A stretch of 64,000 bases of DNA from Treponema denticola (GCF_024400535.1 NZ_CP038800.1:2542001-2606000); one strand, 5' to 3'; shown: positions 25,465 to 34,023, numbered from the stretch's first letter. Made by a program: numbers and translations. The notes: generated by a model not told the origin, from the sequence alone.

Positions 25465-27165
25465 CTATATCAATTGGTTATTTACATATTTTTCATATAG
25501 GGCATGAGTTTTTAAAAGCTCCTCATGGGTACCGATTCCGGTTATCTTACCTCCGTCTAAAAATACAATCTTATCCGCACTTGTTACCGTTGAAAGACGA
25601 TGAGCAATGATTACAATAGTTTTTTCGTTCTTTATAGAATCTAAAGTAGTCTTTACCAAAAGTTCATTTTCACTGTCCAAGCTTGCAGTTATTTCATCAA
25701 GGAGGAGAATATCCGGCTGTTTGATTAAGGCTCTTGCAATCATAAGACGCTGGAGCTGCCCGCTTGAAAAGTTACTTCCCTTTTCTTGCACAATGGTATT
25801 TAACTTTTCGGGTAAGCTGTTTACATAATCATATATACCTGCTTTTTTAAGAGAGGCTTCTATAAGTTCGGGCGGAACAGGGTTGTCATTTCCGTAAGTA
25901 AGATTGTTAAGAATACTGTCTTCTGTCGTTGAGCTTATTTGCTGAACATAGCTTATTTTTTTACGCCAGTCCTTTAAATCAAATTCGTTTATGTCTGTAT
26001 TTCCAATATCGATTCTTCCTTCATACTCATTATAAAAGCGTTCCAACAAACTAAAAAGAGTAGACTTACCGCTTCCGCTCGGCCCTACAATGGCTATAGT
26101 TTTTTTAGGTTCTATCTCTAAGGACAAGTCCTTTAAAATTACCGCATCATCGTCATATTTAAATGAAACATTATCGAATTTAATGCTTTCGGTTTTTAAA
26201 ACATCGCCCACCGGTCTTGTTCCGGTTTCTTCGGTTTCAAGTTCAAATATTTTTACGATATTATCCGATATTTCATTTAAGCTTTTTATATCCTTAAAAA
26301 AGTTTCCTATATTAACCATGGGTGTAATTATTTGAAAAAGATATAAACAAAATGCGATCAAAGCACCTATGGTCATTTCATTTTTTGCAACCAAAGAACC
26401 GCCGTATACAAAGATAAAAAACAAATTTAGTATAAAGATTGTCATAATGACAGGCTCTATACCGGCTTCAATCTTAACGGATTTAACCGATAATTTTTTT
26501 ACTTCCGTATTTAAATTACCTATCCGCATTGCTTCGGTTTTTTCGGCTGTATAACTTTTAACAAGTTTTATTTCTAAAAAAATACTGCTTAAAGCACCGA
26601 TAAGTTTATTGAGAGCTTCTTGATTTTTTTTGTACACCTTAGAGTTCATAGAACTGATAGGTGAAATAACTATAACAAGAGCAAGCAAAGAACCCATCAT
26701 CACTAATGTGAGTTTCCAGCTTAAAACAAAAAGAACCGCAACACTTATGGAACTTATAGCTATCGATATCAGATGCATTGTAGTTGAAGTAAACAGGTCT
26801 TTTATTTTTTCGGTAAAGTTTAATATCTCGCTGCTTAATTCACTGGAATTTTTTTTGTTAAAAAATTTCATTTTAACACCGAAAATATGGTCTGCAATAT
26901 CGGAACGCAGCTTAGAAATCCACACAATTGCACATTTATTAAATATATATCTGCCTATAACGCTTACCGCTGCCGAAATCAAAACCGCACAGGTTAATGT
27001 TATAAGATATTGTTTGCTGTCAGTCCCGTCTAAAATAAGTTTAGCAAACCAAGGGATTGCAAAACTTACAACCGTTCCAAGCCCGACCAAGACACAGGCA
27101 AAAACAATAGATCCCATATTTATAGGAACCTTTTTTTTTAACTTCTTAAATGCCGATTTATCCAT
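25465..27165 (-). CDS. ABC exporter (permease fused to ATPase), last gene of the poly-G operon
   Basis: A 566-residue half-transporter. Residues about 15-300 carry six membrane helices of the type-I exporter fold. The ATPase domain has Walker A GPSGSGKSTL, Q-loop SYVQQ, signature FSSGQLQRLMIARAL, Walker B ILLLDEITASLD and the IAHR switch. It has no N-terminal C39 peptidase, so it would export an uncleaved or separately cleaved substrate. Upstream by 62 bases, in the same direction, are two unknown proteins and a 66-residue peptide, which makes export of that peptide or a derived product the natural guess. Confidence 0.9.
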   Translation of the reverse strand: MDKSAFKKLKKKVPINMGSIVFACVLVGLGTVVSFAIPWFAKLILDGTDSKQYLITLTCAVLISAAVSVIGRYIFNKCAIVWISKLRSDIADHIFGVKMKFFNKKNSSELSSEILNFTEKIKDLFTSTTMHLISIAISSISVAVLFVLSWKLTLVMMGSLLALVIVISPISSMNSKVYKKNQEALNKLIGALSSIFLEIKLVKSYTAEKTEAMRIGNLNTEVKKLSVKSVKIEAGIEPVIMTIFILNLFFIFVYGGSLVAKNEMTIGALIAFCLYLFQIITPMVNIGNFFKDIKSLNEISDNIVKIFELETEETGTRPVGDVLKTESIKFDNVSFKYDDDAVILKDLSLEIEPKKTIAIVGPSGSGKSTLFSLLERFYNEYEGRIDIGNTDINEFDLKDWRKKISYVQQISSTTEDSILNNLTYGNDNPVPPELIEASLKKAGIYDYVNSLPEKLNTIVQEKGSNFSSGQLQRLMIARALIKQPDILLLDEITASLDSENELLVKTTLDSIKNEKTIVIIAHRLSTVTSADKIVFLDGGKITGIGTHEELLKTHALYEKYVNNQLI

Positions 27166-27227
27166 AAATTAAGTTCTCCTCAACAAACTTTTATACAAAG
27201 CCATCTTATCAATTTCAGTATAAATAT

Positions 27228-27941
27228 TCAATAGCGGTATATGTGCAATAAAGCCGTAATTATAAATTTACCATCAAAAGATAATTTATCGAATCTTCTT
27301 AAAATGAGTTTTAAATCTTTTTCTTTATCTTTAATATCAGAATTTTCTATAAGAAGCATTAAAAGAAGAAGTTCATATTCCGCATTTTCTTTTAAATTAT
27401 TATAATGATATGAAAATTCTATGTCTGATATTAAAGACGATAATTCTTCTTTTGAAAACGCGGCAGAAAAACACAACAAAAAATAAATCTCAGACAAAGA
27501 AAAAGGAGTTTGTTTTCCGTTTATTATTTTTACCAAATTTTTATAATAATCTAAATTTTCAAGATGTTTATTTTGAATAAGGTCCTTTAATAATCGGGCG
27601 GAGGGATCTTCGGTAAAAGTTAGAAATTCTTTTTTATCTATATACTCAGGAATAGGAGTATCTAAAAAAGATTCTTTAAACTGTGTATCGCTTAATAGAC
27701 GGCTGGCAGTTATATAATTAAAGATATATGAGCGAGGGATGTCTTTAAATATCAGCCAATCACTAACCTGTTTTTTTGAGAAAAAACTATTTACTTCAGG
27801 GCAAAAAAAAGCATCTTTACCCATAAGCTTAGTATAAATTGAAAAAGTTTTAATAGATAGCAAATATGTTTTTAATGTTATACCTAATCTTGCTTTTTTG
27901 TGATACTTTTTTGAATACTTTTCGTATAAATGTAAATCCAT
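27228..27941 (-). CDS. Unknown protein in the poly-G peptide-exporter operon
   Basis: A 237-residue protein that I do not recognise. It is predicted to be mostly alpha-helical, with many Lys, Leu, Tyr and Phe. It has no signal peptide and no convincing membrane segment. A conserved-looking segment is SRLLSDTQFKESFLDTPIPE. A good ribosome-binding site (GAGG) precedes the ATG, and it begins 6 bases after the stop of the 262-residue gene. Its place between the peptide and the exporter suggests a role in maturation, chaperoning or immunity, as inference from position only. Confidence 0.65.
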   Translation of the reverse strand: MDLHLYEKYSKKYHKKARLGITLKTYLLSIKTFSIYTKLMGKDAFFCPEVNSFFSKKQVSDWLIFKDIPRSYIFNYITASRLLSDTQFKESFLDTPIPEYIDKKEFLTFTEDPSARLLKDLIQNKHLENLDYYKNLVKIINGKQTPFSLSEIYFLLCFSAAFSKEELSSLISDIEFSYHYNNLKENAEYELLLLMLLIENSDIKDKEKDLKLILRRFDKLSFDGKFIITALLHIYRY

Positions 27942-27947
27942 AATGTT

Positions 27948-28736
27948 TTACCTCAATAAAGAAATAACAAGCATTTGATGATATATCTTATTAAATTGCT
28001 TATTCAGTATTATACTTATACCGCACTTATTTATATTTTGTTCCAAAAAAGCATCCAACAATACATAAGAATTGTCTTTTATTTTTCCGTCAAGCTCAAT
28101 ATTCAATAATTGACTTACCAATATTAATTCTGCAATTAAATCTATATTTTTTTCCGTTATCATTCTATCTAAAAGACTGTGAATAACAGCTCGCAGGTAT
28201 TCTAAATTATCCGATAAAATTTGATGTTTATTCCTTCCCAACATAGTGAGATACATAATTTCATGCGTGAGTTCATATATGTCCATTATCTCAAAATTAC
28301 CGGCGGAAAGTTTTTGATGTATAAGAGTATTTTCCAGAATCTTGTCATCCGGCAATTTAATTGAAGGGGAATTATTTAATAAAGATAGATACATAGAAAA
28401 TTCCAGCTGTTCTCTATACGGTAATAAATTTACACTATCTAATGCCGTTTTTGTAAAATTTTGCTCTTTATTAAAAAAAATCATTAAAATGATCTTGCCG
28501 AAATCTTTTTGTGAAATGCTGTTAAAAATCGGTTTCTTTTTTTGGATGTTTTTTAATTTAAAAGATATTTCGCTGTCTAATTCATCATTATGATTTTTAA
28601 AAATAGAAGTGAAGAGCAATTCGGCTGAGGCTTTATACACAAAACCTAATTTATATGAGATTTTTGCCAATTTTAGAAAAGTCATTAAATTAGATTTTAT
28701 CCAACTTAACGATTTTTTACTTAAATTCTGATACAT
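27948..28736 (-). CDS. Unknown helical protein in the poly-G operon
   Basis: A 262-residue cytoplasmic-looking helical protein. The most distinctive segment is YELTHEIMYLTMLGRNKHQI (about 152-171). An E/L-T-H-x-x-[FM]-Y-x-T motif like this reminds me of the DUF6895 family found near natural-product genes in actinomycetes; I hold that with low confidence. It has no cofactor-binding signature. It starts 4 bases after the stop of the 66-residue peptide and is translated from its own GGTG-like site. Confidence 0.6.
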   Translation of the reverse strand: MYQNLSKKSLSWIKSNLMTFLKLAKISYKLGFVYKASAELLFTSIFKNHNDELDSEISFKLKNIQKKKPIFNSISQKDFGKIILMIFFNKEQNFTKTALDSVNLLPYREQLEFSMYLSLLNNSPSIKLPDDKILENTLIHQKLSAGNFEIMDIYELTHEIMYLTMLGRNKHQILSDNLEYLRAVIHSLLDRMITEKNIDLIAELILVSQLLNIELDGKIKDNSYVLLDAFLEQNINKCGISIILNKQFNKIYHQMLVISLLR

Positions 28737-28740
28737 AATT

Positions 28741-28941
28741 TTACACCAAAGGAATGACAGTGTTCAAAACGGAATTATCTATATTTTCAACAAGGTCATC
28801 AGCCCACTGTACAAGGATATAATGATTATCTTTATTAGCGATAAAAATACCGCCGGAAAAAATTGCTTCGGCCAATAGATCATCAGTTGAAAATCTTTTT
28901 TTCGCATAGGGTCTAAATACCTTTTTAAAAAATTTAAGCAT
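28741..28941 (-). CDS. 66-residue peptide, first gene of the poly-G operon
   Basis: A short protein with AGGATAGGAA before its ATG, which is a credible start. The N-terminus is strongly basic (KFFKKVFRPYAKKR). Then come FSTDDLLAEAIFSGG, IFIANKDNHYILVQWADDL and a hydrophobic end (SVLNTVIPLV). The FS..DL....I..GG pattern loosely recalls a double-glycine leader, but the spacing is longer than usual and no C39 peptidase is present. It could be the exported product, a leader peptide or a small regulatory partner. Its promoter has a run of ten G in the spacer. Confidence 0.6.
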   Translation of the reverse strand: MLKFFKKVFRPYAKKRFSTDDLLAEAIFSGGIFIANKDNHYILVQWADDLVENIDNSVLNTVIPLV

Positions 28942-28978
28942 TTCCTATCCTTATCTTTAAAATTCATCTTTGGAAATA

Positions 28979-29008
28979 AGTATACCCCCCCCCCACAAAA
29001 AAAGTCAA
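28979..29008 (-). promoter_or_regulatory. Poly-G promoter, probably phase-variable, of the peptide-exporter operon
   Basis: On the minus strand: TTGACT (29008-29003), an 18-nt spacer (TTTTTTGT plus ten G), TATACT (28984-28979). The ten G (plus-strand C at 28985-28994) directly abut the -10 box. Loss of one G gives the optimal 17-nt spacer, gain of one gives 19. The start codon of the peptide gene lies 37 bases after the -10 box. Homopolymer G tracts that tune promoter spacing are an established phase-variation device, including upstream of tpr genes in Treponema pallidum. Confidence 0.75.
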
Positions 29009-29109
29009 GTCTTTATTACAAAAATATTATATTTTTAATAAAATCTTAAAATTTGTAATAATATGGACAAAATCAGTTTTTATAAAGTTTCAAATTTCCC
29101 TAATTCTCC

Positions 29110-29802
29110 TTACCCCCTCCTATTCCGTTGATTCATAATCATAAAACTTTTAAACCTGAATTTGTTAAAATTCCTTTTACCTATAAAATAAGAAATTAAA
29201 ACTATAAGTGAAGAAATAATATAAACCGCAAGAATAAACAAGGGATACGATACTCTTTCAAAAAAAGATTTTATCAATTCCAAATTAGGCAAATCTGAAA
29301 TCATAATCATAGATACTGCAGGAAATAAGCCGTATCCTACAATCATAATAATAAATCTGAGAAGGCCGCCTTTAATGGACAAGGCTGATAAGATCATACT
29401 AAAAGCAATTATAAACGGAAACAAAATGAGCCCTATAAAAATCATAAATTTAAGATCCCATATCGGAATAAAAATATTTATTAAAAATAAAATAAGACCT
29501 AAAAACATGAGCGCAAAAAAGGAAGTAAAAATCGAATAAATAAGTTTAGCTTTAAAAAATTCTTTTCCCCTTACCGGCGTTAAGATAAAAACCAAAGTTT
29601 GATCATATAGACTAAACTGATTTGTAATAAGGCCATAACAAAAAAATATTAAACCTTGAAAAAACAATATCTTCATTGCCAATGGTATTGGCATCAGCAT
29701 ACCGATAATCATTTCGATAAAACCTATTAAACAAAAAATTCCTCCCAATACAAAATTTACACTATGCATAGAATTAAATATTATAGCCCTTATTTTTTTC
29801 AT
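29110..29802 (-). CDS. ABC-2 type permease subunit
   Basis: A 230-residue membrane protein with six hydrophobic segments from about residue 20 to the end. The start was set at ATG 29802 because GGAG lies eleven bases upstream and the protein begins with MKKIRAIIFN; an in-frame upstream start would lie inside the ATPase gene. It starts one base after the stop of the ATPase gene (29804), so the two form one transporter. YtrA-regulated ABC-2 transporters of this sort often give resistance to cell-wall-active or membrane-active peptides. Confidence 0.8.
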   Translation of the reverse strand: MKKIRAIIFNSMHSVNFVLGGIFCLIGFIEMIIGMLMPIPLAMKILFFQGLIFFCYGLITNQFSLYDQTLVFILTPVRGKEFFKAKLIYSIFTSFFALMFLGLILFLINIFIPIWDLKFMIFIGLILFPFIIAFSMILSALSIKGGLLRFIIMIVGYGLFPAVSMIMISDLPNLELIKSFFERVSYPLFILAVYIISSLIVLISYFIGKRNFNKFRFKSFMIMNQRNRRG

Positions 29803-29803
29803 T

Positions 29804-30673
29804 TTAAATTTTTCTCCTCGTATAAAAATACATAATATCTTCAAGACTTGCATCTTCGCAAACCATTCCGGTAAATTTTTGATTTCCCTTATCCGAAACC
29901 AAAACCTCATAAGCATAGTCGGTTTTTCTATAACCGATATAATCATTACTATAAAATGACTTAAAAGTTTTTTCATCTATTTTTAAAAGCCCGTAATTTT
30001 TATTTATATTTTCTAAAGAAGAATCAAAAACCTTTTTACCCTCGCTTATAAAAATAATCTCATCGCAAATTTTTTCAAGTTCATTTGTTTGATGGCTCGA
30101 AATTAAAATCGAATGATTTTCATCAAGCATAAAGTTTCTTAAAAGATCTAAAAATTCTTTTTTAGAAACGGGATCTAAAAAATTAAGAGGCTCATCTAAA
30201 ATCAAAAGCTCTGCCCCGTGGGAGAGGGCTATAGCAATTTGAAGCTTTTGCATAGTTCCCGAAGACAAGGCAGTCAAAAGCCTTGAAGGATGAATTTTAA
30301 AATCGTTTAGATATTTTTCATAAAGCTCCTGATTCCAATTTTTATAAATTCCCGCTAAAAATTTTCCTGCCTTTTTAGCCGTATATAATGGAGAAAAGAA
30401 ATTATCGTTTATAACAAAACCTATCTTTTCCTTTATTTCTATATTCTCTCTTTTAAGCTCATCACCAAAGAGAAAAATTTTTCCGCTTTCAGGCAAGTAC
30501 ATATCAAGAAGGAGGCGGATAAGGGTTGTTTTCCCTGCACCGTTTTCTCCTATCAAACCCGTAACGCAGCCCCTCGGAAGCGAAAAAGAAATATCGTTTA
30601 ACGAAAAAACCTTTTTACCGCGTCCTATCGAAAATGTAAGTTTTTCGATTTTTAATACATCATCGGATATCAT
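29804..30673 (-). CDS. ABC-2 transporter ATP-binding protein
   Basis: A 289-residue ATPase. Walker A is GENGAGKTTL, the signature is LSSGTMQKLQ, and Walker B is LLILDEPLNFLD with an SSHQ switch. The C-terminal 80 residues are the usual accessory segment of the drug-export ABC-2 group. The ATG at 30673 follows GGGGG, giving a start with a good ribosome-binding site. It lies 17 bases after the GntR regulator gene, in a regulator-ATPase-permease operon. Function as an immunity or drug-export pump is inferred from the YtrA-like context. Confidence 0.88.
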   Translation of the reverse strand: MISDDVLKIEKLTFSIGRGKKVFSLNDISFSLPRGCVTGLIGENGAGKTTLIRLLLDMYLPESGKIFLFGDELKRENIEIKEKIGFVINDNFFSPLYTAKKAGKFLAGIYKNWNQELYEKYLNDFKIHPSRLLTALSSGTMQKLQIAIALSHGAELLILDEPLNFLDPVSKKEFLDLLRNFMLDENHSILISSHQTNELEKICDEIIFISEGKKVFDSSLENINKNYGLLKIDEKTFKSFYSNDYIGYRKTDYAYEVLVSDKGNQKFTGMVCEDASLEDIMYFYTRRKI

Positions 30674-30690
30674 AAACACCCCCTATAAAC

Positions 30691-31056
30691 CTAATAAATA
30701 CGCCTAAGGATTTCATATAGTTCCTCAGCATTTAGATTAATTTTTTTTGCTTGACCGCAAACTTCTTTTAATTTTTCTTCGATACTTTTTTTTATTGATT
30801 TTTCAATCTTTTTAAAATTTACATCGGCAACAAAATACCCCTTTGCAGGAACCGAATACAAAAAGCCTTCGCGAGCCAAGTCTTCATAAGACCGCTTTGT
30901 AGTGATGACGCTCACACGCAAAGATGCCGCCAAAGCCCTCATCGAAGGCATCGGCTCCTCTTTTTTTAAAGAGCCTAATAAAATTTGATTTTTTATCTGT
31001 TCTGAAAGCTGCTCATAAAGAGGAATCCCTGAAGAATTATTTAAAAAAATATTCAC
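30691..31056 (-). CDS. GntR-family transcriptional regulator, YtrA type
   Basis: A 121-residue regulator. The winged-helix domain (about 1-75) reads GIPLYEQLSEQIKNQILLGS, PMPSMRALAASLRVS, then VITTKRSYEDLAREGFLYSV. The short C-terminal tail with no ligand domain marks the YtrA subgroup, which controls adjacent ABC transporters. I chose GTG 31056 (after AGGAGG at distance 10) because upstream frame residues run through the operator and promoter. The palindrome at 31074-31106 is almost surely its own operator. Confidence 0.88.
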   Translation of the reverse strand: MNIFLNNSSGIPLYEQLSEQIKNQILLGSLKKEEPMPSMRALAASLRVSVITTKRSYEDLAREGFLYSVPAKGYFVADVNFKKIEKSIKKSIEEKLKEVCGQAKKINLNAEELYEILRRIY

Positions 31057-31073
31057 TCTTACTCCGCCTCCTG

Positions 31074-31106
31074 TTATTCTGTATATATTAAATATATACA
31101 GAATAA
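31074..31106. promoter_or_regulatory. Perfect 15-bp palindromic operator for the YtrA-type regulator
   Basis: TTATTCTGTATATAT (31074-31088), spacer TAA, ATATATACAGAATAA (31092-31106) form a perfect inverted repeat. It covers the -10 box of the minus-strand promoter of the GntR-ABC operon and lies 41 bases before the -35 box of the divergent MFS promoter. Autorepression by the GntR protein is expected; control of the MFS gene is possible. Confidence 0.85.
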
Positions 31107-31119
31107 CAATCTTTGTCAA
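31091..31119 (-). promoter_or_regulatory. Promoter of the GntR-ABC operon
   Basis: Minus strand: TTGACA (31119-31114), 17-nt spacer, TATATT (31096-31091). The -10 box lies inside the palindromic operator, so a bound regulator should block RNA polymerase. Confidence 0.8.
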
Positions 31120-31146
31120 GAGGGAAATTGAAAAAATTAAAACTTC

Positions 31147-31174
31147 TTGACAATTTATATAAAAAGCATAGAAT
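31147..31174 (+). promoter_or_regulatory. Promoter of the MFS exporter gene
   Basis: TTGACA (31147-31152), 16-nt spacer, TAGAAT (31169-31174). The start codon at 31197 follows 22 bases later with AAGGAA before it. Confidence 0.65.
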
Positions 31175-31196
31175 GAATTGCTCTAAGGAAAACACA

Positions 31197-32441
31197 ATGA
31201 AAACATTTATAGTTATTTGGTTCGGACAATTTATTTCGATGTTAGGTTCGGCTCTTTCTGCCTTCGGACTCGGAATATGGATTTTTCAAAAAACGGGAAA
31301 CGCGGCATCCTTTGCAATGAGTGCAGCATGCACGGTCTTACCGGCTTTATTGTTTGCCCCTTTTGCAGGCTCAATTGCCGATAGAAAAAAACGTAAGGCT
31401 ATTATTCTTCTTACCGACAGTATCGATGCCTTTTTAAAAATTTTAATAGTTACCCTTCTCATCTTTAACAAACTTGAACTCTGGATGGTCTACCCGTTGG
31501 TATTTATTTCAGGGACATTGGGCACATTTCAAAATCCGGCCTTTGGTGCATCTATCCCCATGCTTGTACCTACCGATAAGCTTACACGAGCTAACGGACT
31601 TTTACAGTTTTCATCTGCGATACAAAATTTATTAGCTCCTGTTATCGCAGGCTTTTTATATCCGCTGATAGAATTAAAAGGATTATTTATCATCGACTTT
31701 GTTTCATTCTTTTTTGCTTTAGCTTCCATTGCTTTTATAAAAATACCTCAGCCATTAATTGAAAAAACAAAGGACTCTTTAGTTTTAGCGGCTCTTAAAG
31801 ATCTGAAATACGCATGGAAATATCTTATACAAAAAGAAGGCTTAATGCAGCTGATAGTTTTTTTTGCTTTTTTAAATTTTATTGCAAGCCTTTCAATGAT
31901 TTTGTTAGGACCGCTTATGATGAGTGTTTACAATTCTCAAGCTTACGGTAATGTACAAGCCGGCATAGGCCTTGCCATGCTTTTAGGAGGACTTTGTTCA
32001 AGCCTCATCCCCGATACTAAAAATAAAATAAAACGTATTCTTTTAATATTATCCTTGTGCAGCATAGGGCCTATAATTTCAGGAACAACGCTCAACCGGA
32101 TTATCATTACGGGCGGCTTTTTTATCTTTATGTTTCCCGTTCCATATGTAAACACTCTCCTCATGTCTATTTTTCAAATTAAGATAGAAAGAAATGTTTT
32201 AGGACGAGTCGGTGCTCTTATGACTGCCATTTTAGCGGCAATTACACCGATTGCATATCTATGTGCAGGCCCCCTTGCCGATTATGTTTTTGAACCTCTT
32301 ATGAATGAAAAGGGCAGAGGTATAGGCCTCATCTTTATTATATCCGGAATCTTGCTGATTATAAGCTGTCTTCTCATGCGTTTAAACAAAACCGTAACAA
32401 GTATCGAAAAAAGACTGCCCGATTATGTAGACAATCAATAG
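31197..32441 (+). CDS. MFS efflux transporter (MefA/EntS-like)
   Basis: A 414-residue transporter with about 12 hydrophobic segments. The opening FIVIWFGQFISMLGSALSAF and the motif SIADRKKRKAI between helices 2 and 3 are characteristic of the MFS_3 group, which exports macrolides, siderophores or similar compounds. The ATG at 31197 has AAGGAA and follows a clear promoter; earlier in-frame starts lie upstream of, or within, the promoter. It is divergent from the YtrA-ABC operon and shares its control region. It may be a second resistance or export module for the neighbouring peptide operon. Confidence 0.88.
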   Translation: MKTFIVIWFGQFISMLGSALSAFGLGIWIFQKTGNAASFAMSAACTVLPALLFAPFAGSIADRKKRKAIILLTDSIDAFLKILIVTLLIFNKLELWMVYPLVFISGTLGTFQNPAFGASIPMLVPTDKLTRANGLLQFSSAIQNLLAPVIAGFLYPLIELKGLFIIDFVSFFFALASIAFIKIPQPLIEKTKDSLVLAALKDLKYAWKYLIQKEGLMQLIVFFAFLNFIASLSMILLGPLMMSVYNSQAYGNVQAGIGLAMLLGGLCSSLIPDTKNKIKRILLILSLCSIGPIISGTTLNRIIITGGFFIFMFPVPYVNTLLMSIFQIKIERNVLGRVGALMTAILAAITPIAYLCAGPLADYVFEPLMNEKGRGIGLIFIISGILLIISCLLMRLNKTVTSIEKRLPDYVDNQ

Positions 32442-32559
32442 GCTCCTCTAAAATTAAAAAAAATAGTTTTTAGCTGGAAAAATTTTAATACCTGTGTTAC
32501 AATTATTCTATGGTCTAGGTGATAATGTTTAGATCTAATATTTTTATGGAGGAAATTGA

Positions 32560-34023
32560 ATGAAACGTATTAAAGTTTTTTCGGCAATGCTTATCATTTT
32601 AATGCTGATCAGCCCTGTGTTTGCCGAATCCACACCTGTTCCGGGATTGAGCTTTTTTAAGCTTGATAACGGTTTGGAGCTCTTTGTACTCGAAAACCAT
32701 GCAGTACCCCTTACCCGTATTCAGGTAACATTTAGGTGCGGAGCCCTTACCCAAACGCCGGAAACTTGCGGAATTTTCCATTTATATGAGCACATGCTCT
32801 TTAAAGGAAATAAAAAGTATCAAACCGAAACACAATTTTCGGCAGCCATGACGGAGCTGGGCGTAGCAGGCTGGAACGGAGGAACTTCCACCGAATATGT
32901 AACCTATTACATAACCTTGCCTTCTGACAAAACCGATAAGGGCTTGGAGTTTTGGTCTCATGCAATGCGCTATCCTCTTTTCGATAAAGAAGAACTCGAA
33001 ATCGAAAAAGATGTAGTATGTAACGAAATCAACGGAAATCGAGCTAATCCGGGAGCTCCTATCAGTGCAACTGTAACAAAAAGGATGTTTTCAAAATATC
33101 CGTGGAGGCGTGATGTCGGAGGATATGATGCGGTTATCAGAGCTGCAACTCCTGAAATGCTTAAAGAGATGCAAAAGACTTATTATATTCCCAATAATGC
33201 GGCAATCTTCGTTGCAGGTGATGTAAATCCTAAAGAGGTTTACAATGAAGTAAAAAAATACTACGGAGATTGGGAAAAAGGAAAAGATCCTTGGAACCCC
33301 ATGCCGGATCCTCAAGCTTTCCCTGCCGTAAAAGAACCTCTTTATCTCGTATATCCGGATCCCAGTTTTTATAAGGGGCTTGCGGTTTTTTATACGTATA
33401 TGAGGGGGCCTGATGTAGTTAGAGAGCCTAAACCTACCTATGCCGCCGATATCTGGACTTCGCTTTACGATCTGCCATCAGGTCAATTTAAAAAGAATAT
33501 TTTTGAAGCCGTTCCCAATCTTTATGAAAAAGATCAAACTTGGGCAAATTATTATACCCAAAGGGATGGAGGCCAAATCAGCTTCGGCTCTGTAGCTCTT
33601 GTCGATCCCTCAGTCCCAACCGGAAGACGTGCTAAAAATTTCCAAAAAGCAATCTATGCTGAAATAGAAAAAACTAAAAACGATGCCGCCTATTTTGAAA
33701 AAAAAGGATTTGAAATTGTAAAGCGTCAATTGGAAGATGCTGAAATTTTAGGCTTGGAAAAACCGGACGACTTTGTTGAAACTCTATCCTTTTGGTGGTC
33801 ATCAGCTTCTGCCGATTACTTTTTCAATTATCTTAAAAATATGAACAAGGTAACAAAGGCCGATATCGATTCATTTTTACAAAAATATGTTTTAGAAAAT
33901 CAGCCGATTATCATTGTAAGAATGAATGCCGAAGACTATAAAAATGAAATTGAAGCATTTAAAAAAGAAAACTTTAATCTTATAACCAGAGAAAATTGTT
34001 TTTGGTGGGGAGATAAAAAATGA
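32560..34023 (+). CDS. M16-family zinc peptidase, exported, catalytic member
   Basis: A 487-residue peptidase. A signal peptide ends at about residue 22 (SPVFA). The zinc site is H74-L-Y-E77-H78 in GIFHLYEHMLFKGNKKY, the inverted HxxEH of the family, and the third ligand region is EKDVVCNEINGNR about 75 residues later. The Gly-rich GWNGGTSTEYVTYY is also conserved. It has the normal length for one M16 half. The next gene is an inactive homologue that overlaps by 4 bases, the usual two-subunit arrangement. It degrades or processes peptides in the periplasm. Confidence 0.93.
   Translation: MKRIKVFSAMLIILMLISPVFAESTPVPGLSFFKLDNGLELFVLENHAVPLTRIQVTFRCGALTQTPETCGIFHLYEHMLFKGNKKYQTETQFSAAMTELGVAGWNGGTSTEYVTYYITLPSDKTDKGLEFWSHAMRYPLFDKEELEIEKDVVCNEINGNRANPGAPISATVTKRMFSKYPWRRDVGGYDAVIRAATPEMLKEMQKTYYIPNNAAIFVAGDVNPKEVYNEVKKYYGDWEKGKDPWNPMPDPQAFPAVKEPLYLVYPDPSFYKGLAVFYTYMRGPDVVREPKPTYAADIWTSLYDLPSGQFKKNIFEAVPNLYEKDQTWANYYTQRDGGQISFGSVALVDPSVPTGRRAKNFQKAIYAEIEKTKNDAAYFEKKGFEIVKRQLEDAEILGLEKPDDFVETLSFWWSSASADYFFNYLKNMNKVTKADIDSFLQKYVLENQPIIIVRMNAEDYKNEIEAFKKENFNLITRENCFWWGDKK

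Noticed and set aside
29803-29976. Longer N-terminus for the ABC-2 permease
   Set aside because: The extension lies inside the ATPase gene, and ATG 29802 has a good GGAG site.
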